The notes: generated by a model from the letters alone, not told the origin. A DNA stretch of 64,000 nucleotides from Leisingera sp. SS27 (GCF_028368855.1 NZ_JAQNCY010000011.1:1-64000); one strand, 5' to 3'. Positions 29,104 to 38,345 are shown, counted from the first letter of the stretch. Program-made: numbers and translations.

Positions 29104-29982
29104 TCAGAGCGGGATGCCCACATCCCTCAGAAGGCTTCGGGTCTGCTCGGTGAGCAGACCTGTGCGCCAGATCACGAAATAGCTGCGTCCGGTCGCCAGC
29201 TGGTACGCATCCAACGGCACCAGCCGCCCGGCGTCGATTTCGAACCGCAGCACATCGGGGCAGCCAAGCGCCACCCCGCGGCCGCGGATCGCGGTATCCA
29301 GAGTGTTGCCGTATGAGCCCAGGTTGACCTTGGCAGCCTGGGCGATTTCGGGATTGCCGGTCAGTTCGGCAAAATCGCCCCAGTTCACCCATTTCGGAGT
29401 CAGCTTGTCAAAATCAAGCAAGGTCGCCGCCGCCAGACCGCCTGCGCGCTGCGCCTTGGCTGGAGACGTGACCGGCATCCAGCGTTCCTCGAACAGAAGT
29501 GCGCCGTCCCAGCCGGCCGGGATGTCCTGGCCGTAGTAGATCATCGCATCCGTCTCCAGCGCGAACAGTTCAGTGTCCTTGTCCGAGGCTGTCAGGGTAA
29601 CAGGCGCGGCATCACTGCTGAGAAGGTATTCATTGATTCTAGGCGTCAGCCAGTATTGCGACACGGCGACATTGGCCGCCAGCGACAGCCGGGTGCCGCT
29701 GCTGGAGCGCCGCAGCTGCTGCAAGCATGAGTGCAGGTAATCCAGCGCCTCGCCGGAATTAGCTGCCAGGATCTTGCCGTTGCGGGTCATGGACAGGCTG
29801 CGGCCGCGGCGGTTCACCAGGGTCATGCCCAGCCAGTCCTCAAGCACTTTGATTCTCTTGCTTACAGCGGCTTGGCTGACATTCAGTTCCTCCGCGGCAC
29901 GGGTAAAGTTGCCGTGCCTGGCAACAGCTTCGAAGAACAGGAGGTAGTCGAGGGGCGGCAGGGCGCGGCGGTAGTTTTTCAT
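29104..29982 (-). CDS. LysR-family regulator (GcvA type), module B
   Basis: 292 residues: N-terminal winged HTH (LLFFEAVARHGNFTRAAEELNVSQAAVSKRIKVLEDWLG) and a co-inducer domain of the GcvA subgroup. It sits between the convergent transporter genes and the divergent catabolic genes of module B. A 15-bp palindrome overlaps its own start codon, and an identical-arm copy lies before the transporter, so it probably regulates itself, transport and catabolism together. Confidence 0.9.
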   Translation of the reverse strand: MKNYRRALPPLDYLLFFEAVARHGNFTRAAEELNVSQAAVSKRIKVLEDWLGMTLVNRRGRSLSMTRNGKILAANSGEALDYLHSCLQQLRRSSSGTRLSLAANVAVSQYWLTPRINEYLLSSDAAPVTLTASDKDTELFALETDAMIYYGQDIPAGWDGALLFEERWMPVTSPAKAQRAGGLAAATLLDFDKLTPKWVNWGDFAELTGNPEIAQAAKVNLGSYGNTLDTAIRGRGVALGCPDVLRFEIDAGRLVPLDAYQLATGRSYFVIWRTGLLTEQTRSLLRDVGIPL

Positions 29983-29995
29983 AACCCTTGGTTAT
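29981..29995. promoter_or_regulatory. LysR-type operator copy 2 overlapping the lysR start codon
   Basis: ATAACC CTT GGTTAT, the same arms as at 25777-25791, including a preceding TTC on both. The lysR ATG is at 29980-29982, so bound protein would block its own translation/transcription start. The divergent M24 gene begins 119 bp to the right. Confidence 0.75.
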
Positions 29996-30113
29996 CACAT
30001 TCCCGGACCGAATGTCACTTTGGAAAGCGTGATTTCGAGCGTAGCATTCGGATCAGGCCCAGAATGCGGCAGGGCTTTGCCGCGCGGCTCTCCATAACAG
30101 ACGGGGATGTAAA

Positions 30114-31256
30114 ATGTTCACAGAGCGAATGTCGCGTTTTCAGGCAAAGCTGGCTGAGGCCGGGATTGATGTGGCGCTGATCACTGATGACGACAATGTC
30201 TATTACCTGACGGGTTATTACGATTACCTGCACATGGAGTTCGGCCGCCCGACCATTCTGGTGGTGCCCAAGGACGGTGAGACGCTGCTGATCACCCCAA
30301 CCATCGACCTTAACAGTGCGGAAGCAGCGGCGCGGGTGGGCCGGATTGCCGCCTGGAATGACGGAATGGGCAACGAATGGCGCGAGGAATTGCCGGGTGC
30401 AGTCCGGAATGCGGCGTCGGTGGCGATTGAACCGGGCCATATGCCGCCGCCCGTGCGCGCCTATGTGAAAGATCTGGTCGCCGCGGAAAACATCACCAGC
30501 ACGACGCCAATCCTGAACCAGATGCGGATGATCAAATCTCCGCAGGAATTGCAGCTGGCCCGCCATGCGGGCGAAGTCGCCACCGCGATGATGAATGCAG
30601 GCCGGGCCGCAATCGGCGACGGCGTGCCGGAGTTCGAGGTGGCGATCGCCACCAGCCAGGCGGGCACCCGCAAGGCGGCAGAGCTGCTGGCAGCGCATTA
30701 TGATGATGGCGACATGTCGCCCAACACCCATTTCCTGCAGATCATGGCCTCGGGCAAGGACATCGTGAAAACCCACCACCGGGCCTCGACCCGGATCATG
30801 CGGCGGGGTGAGCCGGTGTTCCTGTGCTTCTGCGGCATGACCAATTTTCACCGCTTCAAACTGGGTTTTGACCGCACCTTCTGGATCGGCGAGCCGGATC
30901 CCGAGCAGGTCAAGGTCTATGAGGTAGCAGTGGCCAGCCAGAAGGCTGCGCTGGAGGCCCTGCGCCCCGGCGTGACGGCGGAAAGTGTGCATGCCGCCTA
31001 TGCCGAGGTGATCCAGGGGGCGGGATACGATTACCCCTTCCGTTGCGGCCGGGCCACCGGTTTCAGCTTCCTGGAGGCGCCGCAGCTGGTCACCGGCGAT
31101 ACCACGATCATCCAGCCGGGCATGGTGCTGGCGGTGGACGGGTCGGTGTCAGTTGACACCTTCCGCGCCCAGGTCGGTGACAGTTTCATCATCACCGAGG
31201 ACGGCTGGGAGCAGCTGACCCAGCATCCGAAGTCCGTTGAGGAGGTCATCCTGTGA
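30114..31256 (+). CDS. M24-family protein lacking metal ligands (creatinase-like), module B
   Basis: 380 residues with the creatinase N domain (LITDDDNVYYLTGYYDYLHM) and a pita-bread C domain. Alignment by eye with the module A paralogue puts Cys240, Gly251 and Arg in place of the two Asp and the His ligands; the first Glu is Asp (LAVDGS), and the last falls at Gln or Val (RAQVGD). Creatinase is also a metal-free M24 enzyme that uses a His, and HH at 221-222 here is a candidate. It is probably a hydrolase of a small C-N compound; the substrate is unknown. Confidence 0.75.
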   Translation: MFTERMSRFQAKLAEAGIDVALITDDDNVYYLTGYYDYLHMEFGRPTILVVPKDGETLLITPTIDLNSAEAAARVGRIAAWNDGMGNEWREELPGAVRNAASVAIEPGHMPPPVRAYVKDLVAAENITSTTPILNQMRMIKSPQELQLARHAGEVATAMMNAGRAAIGDGVPEFEVAIATSQAGTRKAAELLAAHYDDGDMSPNTHFLQIMASGKDIVKTHHRASTRIMRRGEPVFLCFCGMTNFHRFKLGFDRTFWIGEPDPEQVKVYEVAVASQKAALEALRPGVTAESVHAAYAEVIQGAGYDYPFRCGRATGFSFLEAPQLVTGDTTIIQPGMVLAVDGSVSVDTFRAQVGDSFIITEDGWEQLTQHPKSVEEVIL

Positions 31257-32050
31257 TGTTCCAGCCAGGCCAAACCATCCAGTCCAAGCCCCGCACCCCT
31301 GAAATGGATGCCGGGCGGTTCCACCGTGCCAAGCTGGGCTTTATCCTGATGTCCACCGACCCCTCCGCCGAAGGGGATTTTTGGGACATGGCGCCGGAAG
31401 GCGTTGCCGTCTACGTCACGCGCCTGAAGACCGACGACCACACCACAACCGAAACTCTGGCCAGGCACATCGAGCACATGGCCGACGCGGCGGCGCGCAT
31501 CCAGCCGGAGGCGAGGCCCGATGTGGTCAGCTACAGCTGCACCTCCGGATCCATCGTGATCGGCGAGCAGCGGGTGATGGCGGAGATCAGGAAAGGCGCG
31601 CCCTGGGCGCAGCCGATGTGCCTTGTGCAGGGGGTGCTGGACGCGCTGAACGAGCTGGGCGCTAAGAAGCTGGTGGTCGGCACGCCTTATCTGGATGACA
31701 TCAACACCGCCGAGGCGGAGTTTCTGGTCGAGCGCGGCTTTGATGTGCTGGACATTCAGGGGCTCAATATCGCCAGCGGCTGGGACATGGGGCTGGTGAC
31801 GCCGGACTACTGGAAGAAATTCGCGCTGGAGATCGACCAGCCGGAGGCCGATGCGATTTTCCTCAGCTGCGGCGGCGTGCGCTCGCTTCCTGCGGTCGAG
31901 GAAATCGAGCAGATCACCGGCAAGCCGGTCATCACGTCGAACCAGGCGCAATTCTGGTCCTGCCTGCGCCGCGCCGGGATCATGGATGAACTGGAGGGTT
32001 TCGGCCAGATCTTCAAACACCCGGGACGGATGCTGAAACCCACCGCCTGA
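31256..32050 (+). CDS. Asp/Glu racemase-superfamily protein (EutA/maleate isomerase-like), module B
   Basis: 264 residues from ATG 31256, overlapping the M24 stop; GTG at 31253 is an alternative, and GGAGG serves either. Cys95 (SCTSGSIVIGE) and Cys205 (LSCGGVRSL) are the two catalytic-position cysteines. It resembles EutA of ectoine-utilisation clusters and the module A gene at 21296, but the gene order relative to M24 is reversed. The activity is not established. Confidence 0.75.
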   Translation: MFQPGQTIQSKPRTPEMDAGRFHRAKLGFILMSTDPSAEGDFWDMAPEGVAVYVTRLKTDDHTTTETLARHIEHMADAAARIQPEARPDVVSYSCTSGSIVIGEQRVMAEIRKGAPWAQPMCLVQGVLDALNELGAKKLVVGTPYLDDINTAEAEFLVERGFDVLDIQGLNIASGWDMGLVTPDYWKKFALEIDQPEADAIFLSCGGVRSLPAVEEIEQITGKPVITSNQAQFWSCLRRAGIMDELEGFGQIFKHPGRMLKPTA

Positions 32051-32071
32051 GGCCCCTGAAAGACCTGATAA

Positions 32072-33343
32072 ATGACCCGTTTTTCCGCATGGAATGTGCT
32101 CTGGCAGGGTATCACCGGCCAGAAGGGGTGGACTCGTCAGTGGCGGGACCCCGAACCCAAGAGCCATTACGACGTAATCATCGTCGGCGGCGGCCTGCAT
32201 GGGCTGGCGACCGCCTATTACCTGGCCAAGAACCACGGGCTGCGCAATGTCGCGGTGCTGGAGAAGGGCTGGATCGGCGGCGGCAATGCCGGACGCAATA
32301 CCACCATTGTGCGCTCCAACTATGCGCGTCCGGGCAACCGGCAGTTCTATGCGCATTCGCTGAAATTGTGGGAAGAGCTGAGCCACGAACTGAACTACAA
32401 CGTGATGTTCAGCCAGCGCTCGCATATCGCGCTGCTGCACTCTCCGGGCGCTATTGATGCGGCCGCGCGCAATTACAACACCCTGCGCCGCACCGGCACC
32501 CCTGATGCAGAGATCTGGGGCCTGGAGCAGTTGAAGCAGGCAGTGCCGCACCTGAACTACGCCGAGGGCGCGCGGTTTCCAGTGATGGGGGCGGCAGTGC
32601 AGAAACGCGCGGGCACCGCCCGCCATGATGCGGTGGTCTGGGGCTATGCCCGCGCCGCGGACCAGCTGGGCGTGGACATCCTGCAAAACTGCGCGGTGAC
32701 GGGGGTGGAGCGCGACGGCGGCCGGATTACTGCGCTGGAAACCACGCGGGGCCGGATCACCGCCGGCAAGGTCGGCTTTGCGGTTGCAGGCAATACCTCG
32801 CGGCTGTGGAACATGGCCGGGCTTGGGCGCCTGCCGATTGAATCCCACAAGCTGCAGGCCTTCGTCTCGGAGCCGCTGAAGCCCCTGCTGGATCAGGTTG
32901 TGGTCTTCGGCATGGGCGGCGCGCATTTCTATATCTCGCAGTCGGACAAGGGCGGCATGGTCTTTGGCGGTGATCTGGACTGGTACAAATCCTATGCGCA
33001 GCGCGGCAACCTGCCGATTGTGCAGGACGTGGCAGAGGCGGCGATGTCGGTGATGCCCTGCCTGGGCCGGGTCAAGCTGCTGCGCCATTGGGCCGGGGTG
33101 GTCGATATGTCGATGGACGGCAGCCACTTCATCTGCCCGACGCCCTTGGACAATCTCTATTTGAACACCGGCTGGAACTACGGCGGCTTCAAGGCGACAC
33201 CTGCCGCGGGCTGGTGGTTTGCCGATCTGATCGCCAATGAACGCCCCGCGCCGATGATCGCCGATTTCGACCTGAAACGCTTTGAGCGCGGGCTGCAGCT
33301 CGACGAGCGCGGCGCCGGCCCTGATCCCAAGCTGCACGGATAA
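32072..33343 (+). CDS. soxB: Sarcosine oxidase beta-subunit-like flavoprotein
   Basis: 423 residues, the usual SoxB length. The FAD-binding N-terminus is DVIIVGGGLHGLATAYYL near 31-48, followed by EKGWIGGGNAGRNTTIVRSNY. The C-terminal substrate part (GRVKLLRHWAGVVDMSMDGSHFICPTP) is typical. In heterotetrameric sarcosine oxidase this subunit oxidises the N-methyl amine. It leads the soxBDAG-like operon with ATG overlaps downstream. The substrate may be an N-methyl compound other than sarcosine, given the neighbours. Confidence 0.85.
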   Translation: MTRFSAWNVLWQGITGQKGWTRQWRDPEPKSHYDVIIVGGGLHGLATAYYLAKNHGLRNVAVLEKGWIGGGNAGRNTTIVRSNYARPGNRQFYAHSLKLWEELSHELNYNVMFSQRSHIALLHSPGAIDAAARNYNTLRRTGTPDAEIWGLEQLKQAVPHLNYAEGARFPVMGAAVQKRAGTARHDAVVWGYARAADQLGVDILQNCAVTGVERDGGRITALETTRGRITAGKVGFAVAGNTSRLWNMAGLGRLPIESHKLQAFVSEPLKPLLDQVVVFGMGGAHFYISQSDKGGMVFGGDLDWYKSYAQRGNLPIVQDVAEAAMSVMPCLGRVKLLRHWAGVVDMSMDGSHFICPTPLDNLYLNTGWNYGGFKATPAAGWWFADLIANERPAPMIADFDLKRFERGLQLDERGAGPDPKLHG

Positions 33344-33354
33344 GGAGCTAAGCC

Positions 33355-33639
33355 ATGATCCGGATATCCTGTCCCTTTTGCGGTCCTCGCGACCATGCCG
33401 AATTCAGCTATGGCGGTGACGGCTCTATCGAATACCCGGCGCTTGATGCGCCGGTGCAGGACTGGCACGACGCGGTTTTCCTGCGCGATAACATCTGCGG
33501 CCTGCAGTTGGAGACCTGGCAGCATGTGCATGGCTGCCGCATGTGGCTGAAGGTGGAGCGGGACACGATGACCCATGAAATCCGCAGTGTGACACCCGCC
33601 CACCCCGGACTGGCATCGGTTTTGGAGAGCCAGGCATGA
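33355..33639 (+). CDS. soxD: Sarcosine oxidase delta-subunit-like zinc protein
   Basis: 94 residues. CPFCGPRDHAEFSY near 6-19 gives the Cys-x2-Cys...His zinc ligands, and the body (LQLETWQHVHGCRMWLKVERDT) matches SoxD. It stabilises the SoxA/SoxB tetramer. The stop overlaps the soxA start. Confidence 0.85.
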   Translation: MIRISCPFCGPRDHAEFSYGGDGSIEYPALDAPVQDWHDAVFLRDNICGLQLETWQHVHGCRMWLKVERDTMTHEIRSVTPAHPGLASVLESQA

Positions 33640-36587
33640 GCGGGCGGCGTCTGGACAAGGGCGGGCGGATTGACCGCTCCAAACCGCTGACGTTCCGCTG
33701 GGACGGCAAGGCGCTTCAGGGATATGCAGGCGATACGCTGGCCTCGGCGCTGATGGCCAATGGCCAGCGGGTGCTGGGCCGGTCCTTCAAGTACCACCGC
33801 CCGCGCGGGATCATGTCGGCGGGGTTGGAGGAGTCGGGCGCCATCGTGACGGTTGGCAGCAGCGCGCGGGCGGAACCAAACGTCAAGGCCACCATGCAGG
33901 AGCTGTTTCACGGGCTGGAGGCGAGCGGCCAGAATGCCTGGCCCAATGTGCGTTTTGATGCGGGCGCGGTGAGCGGGCTGTTCGGGCGGTTCTTCTCGGC
34001 GGGGTTCTATTACAAGACCTTCATGGGGCTGCCACCGTTTGAGTGGGGCCGCGGTACCGGGCTCTGGATGAAATACGAAGCGCTGATCCGCAAGGCGGCC
34101 GGCATGGGCGCGGCTTCGCGCGAGGCTGACCCGGATTGCTATGACCATGCCCATGCCTATTGCGACGTGCTGGTTGTCGGGGCCGGGCCTGCGGGTCTGC
34201 GCGCCGCGCTGACGGCCGCCGAGGCAGGCCGCGACGTGATCCTGGCGGAACAGGATTTTGAACTGGGCGGGGATCTGCTGAATGATCCCTTTGCAGAACC
34301 AAAACGCTTGGCCCTGATCAAGGCGGTTGAGCAAGCGGGTGTGCGGGTGATGCCGCGGACCACAGTCTTTGGGCTCTATGACAATGGCACGGCCGGCTTG
34401 GTCGAGCGTGTGACGGACCATCTGCCGGAGCCTGGGCCATTCATGCCGCGGCAGCGGTTCTGGACCGTACGGGCGGACGCCACTGTGCTGGCTACCGGCG
34501 CGCTGGAACGCTCTGTAGCCTTTGCAGGCAATGACCGTCCGGGGGTGATGACAGCAGCGGCGGGGCGGGCTTACCTCAACCGCTTTGGCGTCCTGCCGGG
34601 GCAGCGCATAGTGATCGCCACCACCAATGACAGCGCCTACCAGACCGCTGGCGAACTGGCGGCTGCCGGGGCAGAGGTGGTGCTGGCGGACGCCCGCGAG
34701 CGTTCCGGCAATGACGTCGCCTTAGGGGGCAGACTGCAACACGGCTTGGCGCCGCTGGAGGCGAAAGGCCGATCCGGCATTAAATCCGTGCAGTTTGCTC
34801 GGAACACCGGTTCCGGCTGGCAGGCGGCGGGCCGCGAGGACTGCGATCTTCTGCTGGTTTCGGGTGGCTGGTCGCCAGTGGTGAATCTGGCCTCGCACCG
34901 TGGGGTCAAACCCGAATGGAATGCGGAGCTGGCCTGTTTTCTGGCAGGCGAATGCGCAGAGCCGGTCTATATGGCGGGGGCCGCGGCCGGCGTCTGGAAC
35001 GCCGCCGCCTGCGACGCTTCAGGCGAGGCCGCAGCAAAACGCGCCATGGGATTTGAGGCCATGCAGCCTGCACCAGGCGGCTGGACCAGCCCGATTGAGC
35101 CGCTTTACGAAGTGCGGCTGCCGGGCAGCAAGGCAAAGGGCTTTGTCGATCCGCAGCATGACGTGACCGGCGATGATGTGCGGCTGGCCCATCAGGAGGG
35201 CTTTGTCTCGGTCGAGCATCTGAAACGCTACACCACGCTGGGCATGGCTACCGATCAGGGGAAAATGGGCAATATCATCGGCCTGGCACTGATGGCCGAG
35301 GCCCTGGGCAAGGAGATCCCGGCAGTGGGCACCACCCGCTTCCGCCCGCCCTACACCCCGGTTGCCATCGGCGCGCTGGCGGGGCGCAACGTGCATGGCC
35401 ATTTCAAAGCCCTGCGCCGTACGCCGCTGCATGACTGGAACCTGCGCCATGGTGCCACCATGACCGACGCAGGCCTGTGGCACCGGCCCTGGTACTTCGC
35501 CAAAAACGGCGAAACCATTGCTGAGGCCTATGTGCGCGAGGCCGCCACGGTGCGCGAAACGCTTGGCGTCTGCGACGTCAGCTCTCTGGGCAAAATCGCG
35601 GTGCAGGGGCCGGATGCGGCGGAGTTTCTGAACCGGGTCTATACCAACGGTTTTGCCAAGCTGGCGGTGGGCAAGGCGCGCTATGGCATCATGCTGCGCG
35701 ACGACGGCATGGTGATGGACGACGGCACCACCTGGCGGCTGGCAGAGGATGACTTCATGATGACCACCACCACCACCGGGGCCGGCAAGGTCATGGTCTG
35801 GCTGGAGGAGCTGCTGCAAACCCGCTGGCCTCGGCTGCGGGTGCATCTCACCTCGGTTTCGGATCAATGGGCGGGAGTCTCCGTTGCCGGTCCCAAATCG
35901 CGTGAGGCGCTGTCGGCTTGCCTCGCGGACCCTGATGCGGTCTCGCATGAGGCGTTGCCGTTCATGGGAGTGGTCCGGGTCAAGCTGAAGAATGGCATCC
36001 AGGGGCTGGCTGCGCGGATCAGTTTCTCGGGTGAGCTGGCCTATGAGCTTTATGTACCCGCCGATGATGGCGAGGCGATGATGGATCTCCTGTGGGCGGA
36101 AACCAAACACCTGGGCGGATGCCTTTACGGGCTGGAGGCGCTGGGCACACTGCGGATCGAGAAGGGCCATGTCACCGGCGCTGAACTGGACGGGCGGGTC
36201 ACAATCCGCGATGCCGGGCTGGGCAAGATGGCGTCCGCAAAGAAACCCTATATCGGCAAGGCCTTGCAGGACCGCCCGGAGCTGTTGCGAAAAGACCGCC
36301 CGCAGCTGGCCGGGATTTTCCCCAAAGATCGCAGCAAGACCTTCAATGGCGGTGCGCTGCTTTGCCAGCCGGAAGAGGGCGAGGGGTTCGGCGAAGGCTG
36401 GGTCACCGCGGTAACGCATTCGCCTGCGCTCGGCCACTGGATCGGGTTGGGCTATGTCGCGGGCGGCCACGAGGCCTGGGCCGGGCGGACGCTGATGGCC
36501 AGCGATCCGGTGCGCGGCGCTCCCGTCGAAGTCGAGGTCGTTTCCCCTCACATGTTCGATCCGGAAGGAGGGCGGATGCATGGATGA
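33636..36587 (+). CDS. soxA: Sarcosine oxidase alpha-subunit-like protein
   Basis: 983 residues, full SoxA length. An N-terminal ferredoxin-like/2Fe-2S-related part (GYAGDTLASALMANGQRVLGRSFKYHRPRG) is followed by a dinucleotide fold (DVLVVGAGPAGLRAALTAAEAG near 180) and a C-terminal GcvT-like folate domain (GKIAVQGPDAAEFLNRVYTN, GLEALGTLRIEKGHVTG) that captures the methyl as methylene-tetrahydrofolate. It overlaps soxD and soxG by 4 and 8 bp. Confidence 0.85.
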   Translation: MSGRRLDKGGRIDRSKPLTFRWDGKALQGYAGDTLASALMANGQRVLGRSFKYHRPRGIMSAGLEESGAIVTVGSSARAEPNVKATMQELFHGLEASGQNAWPNVRFDAGAVSGLFGRFFSAGFYYKTFMGLPPFEWGRGTGLWMKYEALIRKAAGMGAASREADPDCYDHAHAYCDVLVVGAGPAGLRAALTAAEAGRDVILAEQDFELGGDLLNDPFAEPKRLALIKAVEQAGVRVMPRTTVFGLYDNGTAGLVERVTDHLPEPGPFMPRQRFWTVRADATVLATGALERSVAFAGNDRPGVMTAAAGRAYLNRFGVLPGQRIVIATTNDSAYQTAGELAAAGAEVVLADARERSGNDVALGGRLQHGLAPLEAKGRSGIKSVQFARNTGSGWQAAGREDCDLLLVSGGWSPVVNLASHRGVKPEWNAELACFLAGECAEPVYMAGAAAGVWNAAACDASGEAAAKRAMGFEAMQPAPGGWTSPIEPLYEVRLPGSKAKGFVDPQHDVTGDDVRLAHQEGFVSVEHLKRYTTLGMATDQGKMGNIIGLALMAEALGKEIPAVGTTRFRPPYTPVAIGALAGRNVHGHFKALRRTPLHDWNLRHGATMTDAGLWHRPWYFAKNGETIAEAYVREAATVRETLGVCDVSSLGKIAVQGPDAAEFLNRVYTNGFAKLAVGKARYGIMLRDDGMVMDDGTTWRLAEDDFMMTTTTTGAGKVMVWLEELLQTRWPRLRVHLTSVSDQWAGVSVAGPKSREALSACLADPDAVSHEALPFMGVVRVKLKNGIQGLAARISFSGELAYELYVPADDGEAMMDLLWAETKHLGGCLYGLEALGTLRIEKGHVTGAELDGRVTIRDAGLGKMASAKKPYIGKALQDRPELLRKDRPQLAGIFPKDRSKTFNGGALLCQPEEGEGFGEGWVTAVTHSPALGHWIGLGYVAGGHEAWAGRTLMASDPVRGAPVEVEVVSPHMFDPEGGRMHG

Positions 36588-37188
36588 CCAGATGAATGCA
36601 CTTCAAAAGCAGCTGGTGCCTGTGCGTGGCGGTAAGCCTGGGCCTGCGGGTGTCACCCTAAGCCAGCTAACCGGCTTCCGCCTCACCCAGATCGCCGCCT
36701 GGCCGGAGACGCTGGCGGAAGCCGGTGCGCTGGCCGCTGCCGCCGCGGGCTGCGGTGCTGCGCCCGGGCCGGGACGGGCGGCGCAGGGCAAGGACGGCAC
36801 GCTGCTGCGGGTCGAGCCGCTGAAATGGTGGCTGCTGCAGCGCGCTGGCCAAACATCTGTGCCGCTGCAGAGCGGCAGTGCCGTTGCAATTCTGGATCTA
36901 TCCAGCGCCCGGACCCTGGTGCAGGTCTCGGGACCGCAGGGGGCCACGCTCTTGAACCATTTCCTGCCACTGGACCTGCGGCAGGCATCCTTCCCGGCGG
37001 GCCATGCCGCCTCCACCGCCTTTCACCACGTGGGCGTCACCCTGTGGCGCACAAATGCGGGCTTCATGCTGGCATTGCCGCGCAGCTTTGCTGCCTCGCT
37101 GCGGGAGCTGCTGGAGGGCAGCGCCCTGCAGTACGGACTGAAAACACGCGAAACCGCGTTTTCCCTTGCAACAGGAGAGTTGGAATGA
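36580..37188 (+). CDS. soxG: Sarcosine oxidase gamma-subunit-like protein
   Basis: 202 residues, weakly conserved as usual for SoxG, but in the invariant operon position. GcvT-fold features (AVAILDLSSARTLVQVSGPQGATLLNHFLPLDL) and the segment ASTAFHHVGVTLWR are recognisable. It shares 4 bp with the downstream Rieske gene (ATGA), so all five genes are probably translated from one mRNA. Confidence 0.8.
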   Translation: MDDQMNALQKQLVPVRGGKPGPAGVTLSQLTGFRLTQIAAWPETLAEAGALAAAAAGCGAAPGPGRAAQGKDGTLLRVEPLKWWLLQRAGQTSVPLQSGSAVAILDLSSARTLVQVSGPQGATLLNHFLPLDLRQASFPAGHAASTAFHHVGVTLWRTNAGFMLALPRSFAASLRELLEGSALQYGLKTRETAFSLATGELE

Positions 37189-38345
37189 CCCCCCGTATGT
37201 CAGTTGATGAGCTGCTGGATGCGGTGGCGCGCAATGCCGCGCTGCCGGATGAGCTGGCCGAGGCGACGCCGCCGCAGGTTTATACGTCGCCGGAGTTCCT
37301 GGAACTGGAGCTGGACGAGATATTCAATCACGAATGGTTCTGTGTCGGCCGGGAAGATGAGTACGAAAACCCCGGCGACTACCGCGCAACCACCATCGGG
37401 CGCGATCCGGTGGTGGTGCTGCGCGACCGGGACGGGGTGCTGCGGGCGATGTCCAATGTCTGCCGCCACCGGATGGCGACCCTGCTGGAAGGCTCCGGCA
37501 ATATCCGCGGCCGGATCAGCTGTCCCTATCATGCCTGGACTTACAACCTGGACGGCCAGCTGATCGGCGCGGCCCATATGCGCGAGAATTTCAACAAGAA
37601 AGAGGTCTGCCTGCCGCAGTTTCAGGTCGAAGTCTGGCAGGGCTGGGTCTATGTCTCGCTTGATCCCGATGCCGCGCCTCTGGGACCGCGGCTGGCTGGC
37701 CTGTCCAAGCGGCTGGAGAATTATCAGCTGCCGAAGTACCGCACCCTGTTCCGGGCTGAAGAGATCTGGGACACCAACTGGAAGATCCTGGTGCAGAATT
37801 TCACTGAGGGTTACCACCTGTTTGTGGCCCACGCCCAGACCATCGAACCGGCGATGCCGACCCGGCTGGCCAATGCGATGCACGGCGGCGCAGCCTACAG
37901 CCTCTATGAACAGGGCCGCCTTCCGGGGAAATCCTACGAGCGCAAGTCCGACATGCAGGTGGACAACCCGCTTCTGAGCGATGAGGAGCGTGAGAAGGCA
38001 GTGCTGTCCGCGATCTTCCCGTGCCATGTGATGTCGGTGGTTGCGGAGCGCACCTTCTGGCTGTCGCTGCAGCCCTATGGCACCGACAGGGTCAAGGTGT
38101 TCTGGGGGGCTGATTACTACCCCGGGGCAGTGCCCGAAGACCCGGAGGAGCGCGCCGCCTATGCCGCAGAGCTGAAGGCTGGATTCGACCGTATCAACGA
38201 TGAGGACAAGCCGATCATCGGCAGCATCGCGCAGAACGCCAAGGCGCTGGCCGCGGCCCCCGGGCGGCTGTCGCCGAAGGAGCGTACCGTCTGGTATTTT
38301 CAGCAATACCTTGCAGCGCAGCTGTGCAAGAGCGGCACCTCATAA
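37185..38345 (+). CDS. Rieske-type aromatic-ring/N-demethylating oxygenase (GbcA/stachydrine type)
   Basis: 386 residues from ATG 37185 with GGAGAG upstream; the earlier open frame is the shadow of soxG. The Rieske cluster ligands are Cys93/His95 (CRHR) and Cys113/His116 (CPYHAW), and the mononuclear iron site is NFTEGYHLFVAH near 205. Relatives remove N-methyl groups from glycine betaine, stachydrine or carnitine. It would make the substrate for the sox-like enzyme. No ferredoxin reductase partner is encoded nearby. Confidence 0.85.
   Translation: MTPRMSVDELLDAVARNAALPDELAEATPPQVYTSPEFLELELDEIFNHEWFCVGREDEYENPGDYRATTIGRDPVVVLRDRDGVLRAMSNVCRHRMATLLEGSGNIRGRISCPYHAWTYNLDGQLIGAAHMRENFNKKEVCLPQFQVEVWQGWVYVSLDPDAAPLGPRLAGLSKRLENYQLPKYRTLFRAEEIWDTNWKILVQNFTEGYHLFVAHAQTIEPAMPTRLANAMHGGAAYSLYEQGRLPGKSYERKSDMQVDNPLLSDEEREKAVLSAIFPCHVMSVVAERTFWLSLQPYGTDRVKVFWGADYYPGAVPEDPEERAAYAAELKAGFDRINDEDKPIIGSIAQNAKALAAAPGRLSPKERTVWYFQQYLAAQLCKSGTS

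Noticed and set aside
26041-32050. A complete ectoine utilisation cluster
   Set aside because: Ehu-like transport, M24 and EutA-like genes are present, but eutB, eutC, eutE and the AsnC regulator are absent and N-demethylases replace them.
33408-36581. Long minus-strand frames antisense to the sox genes
   Set aside because: They arise from high GC and codon bias; plus-strand genes have clear domains and overlaps.
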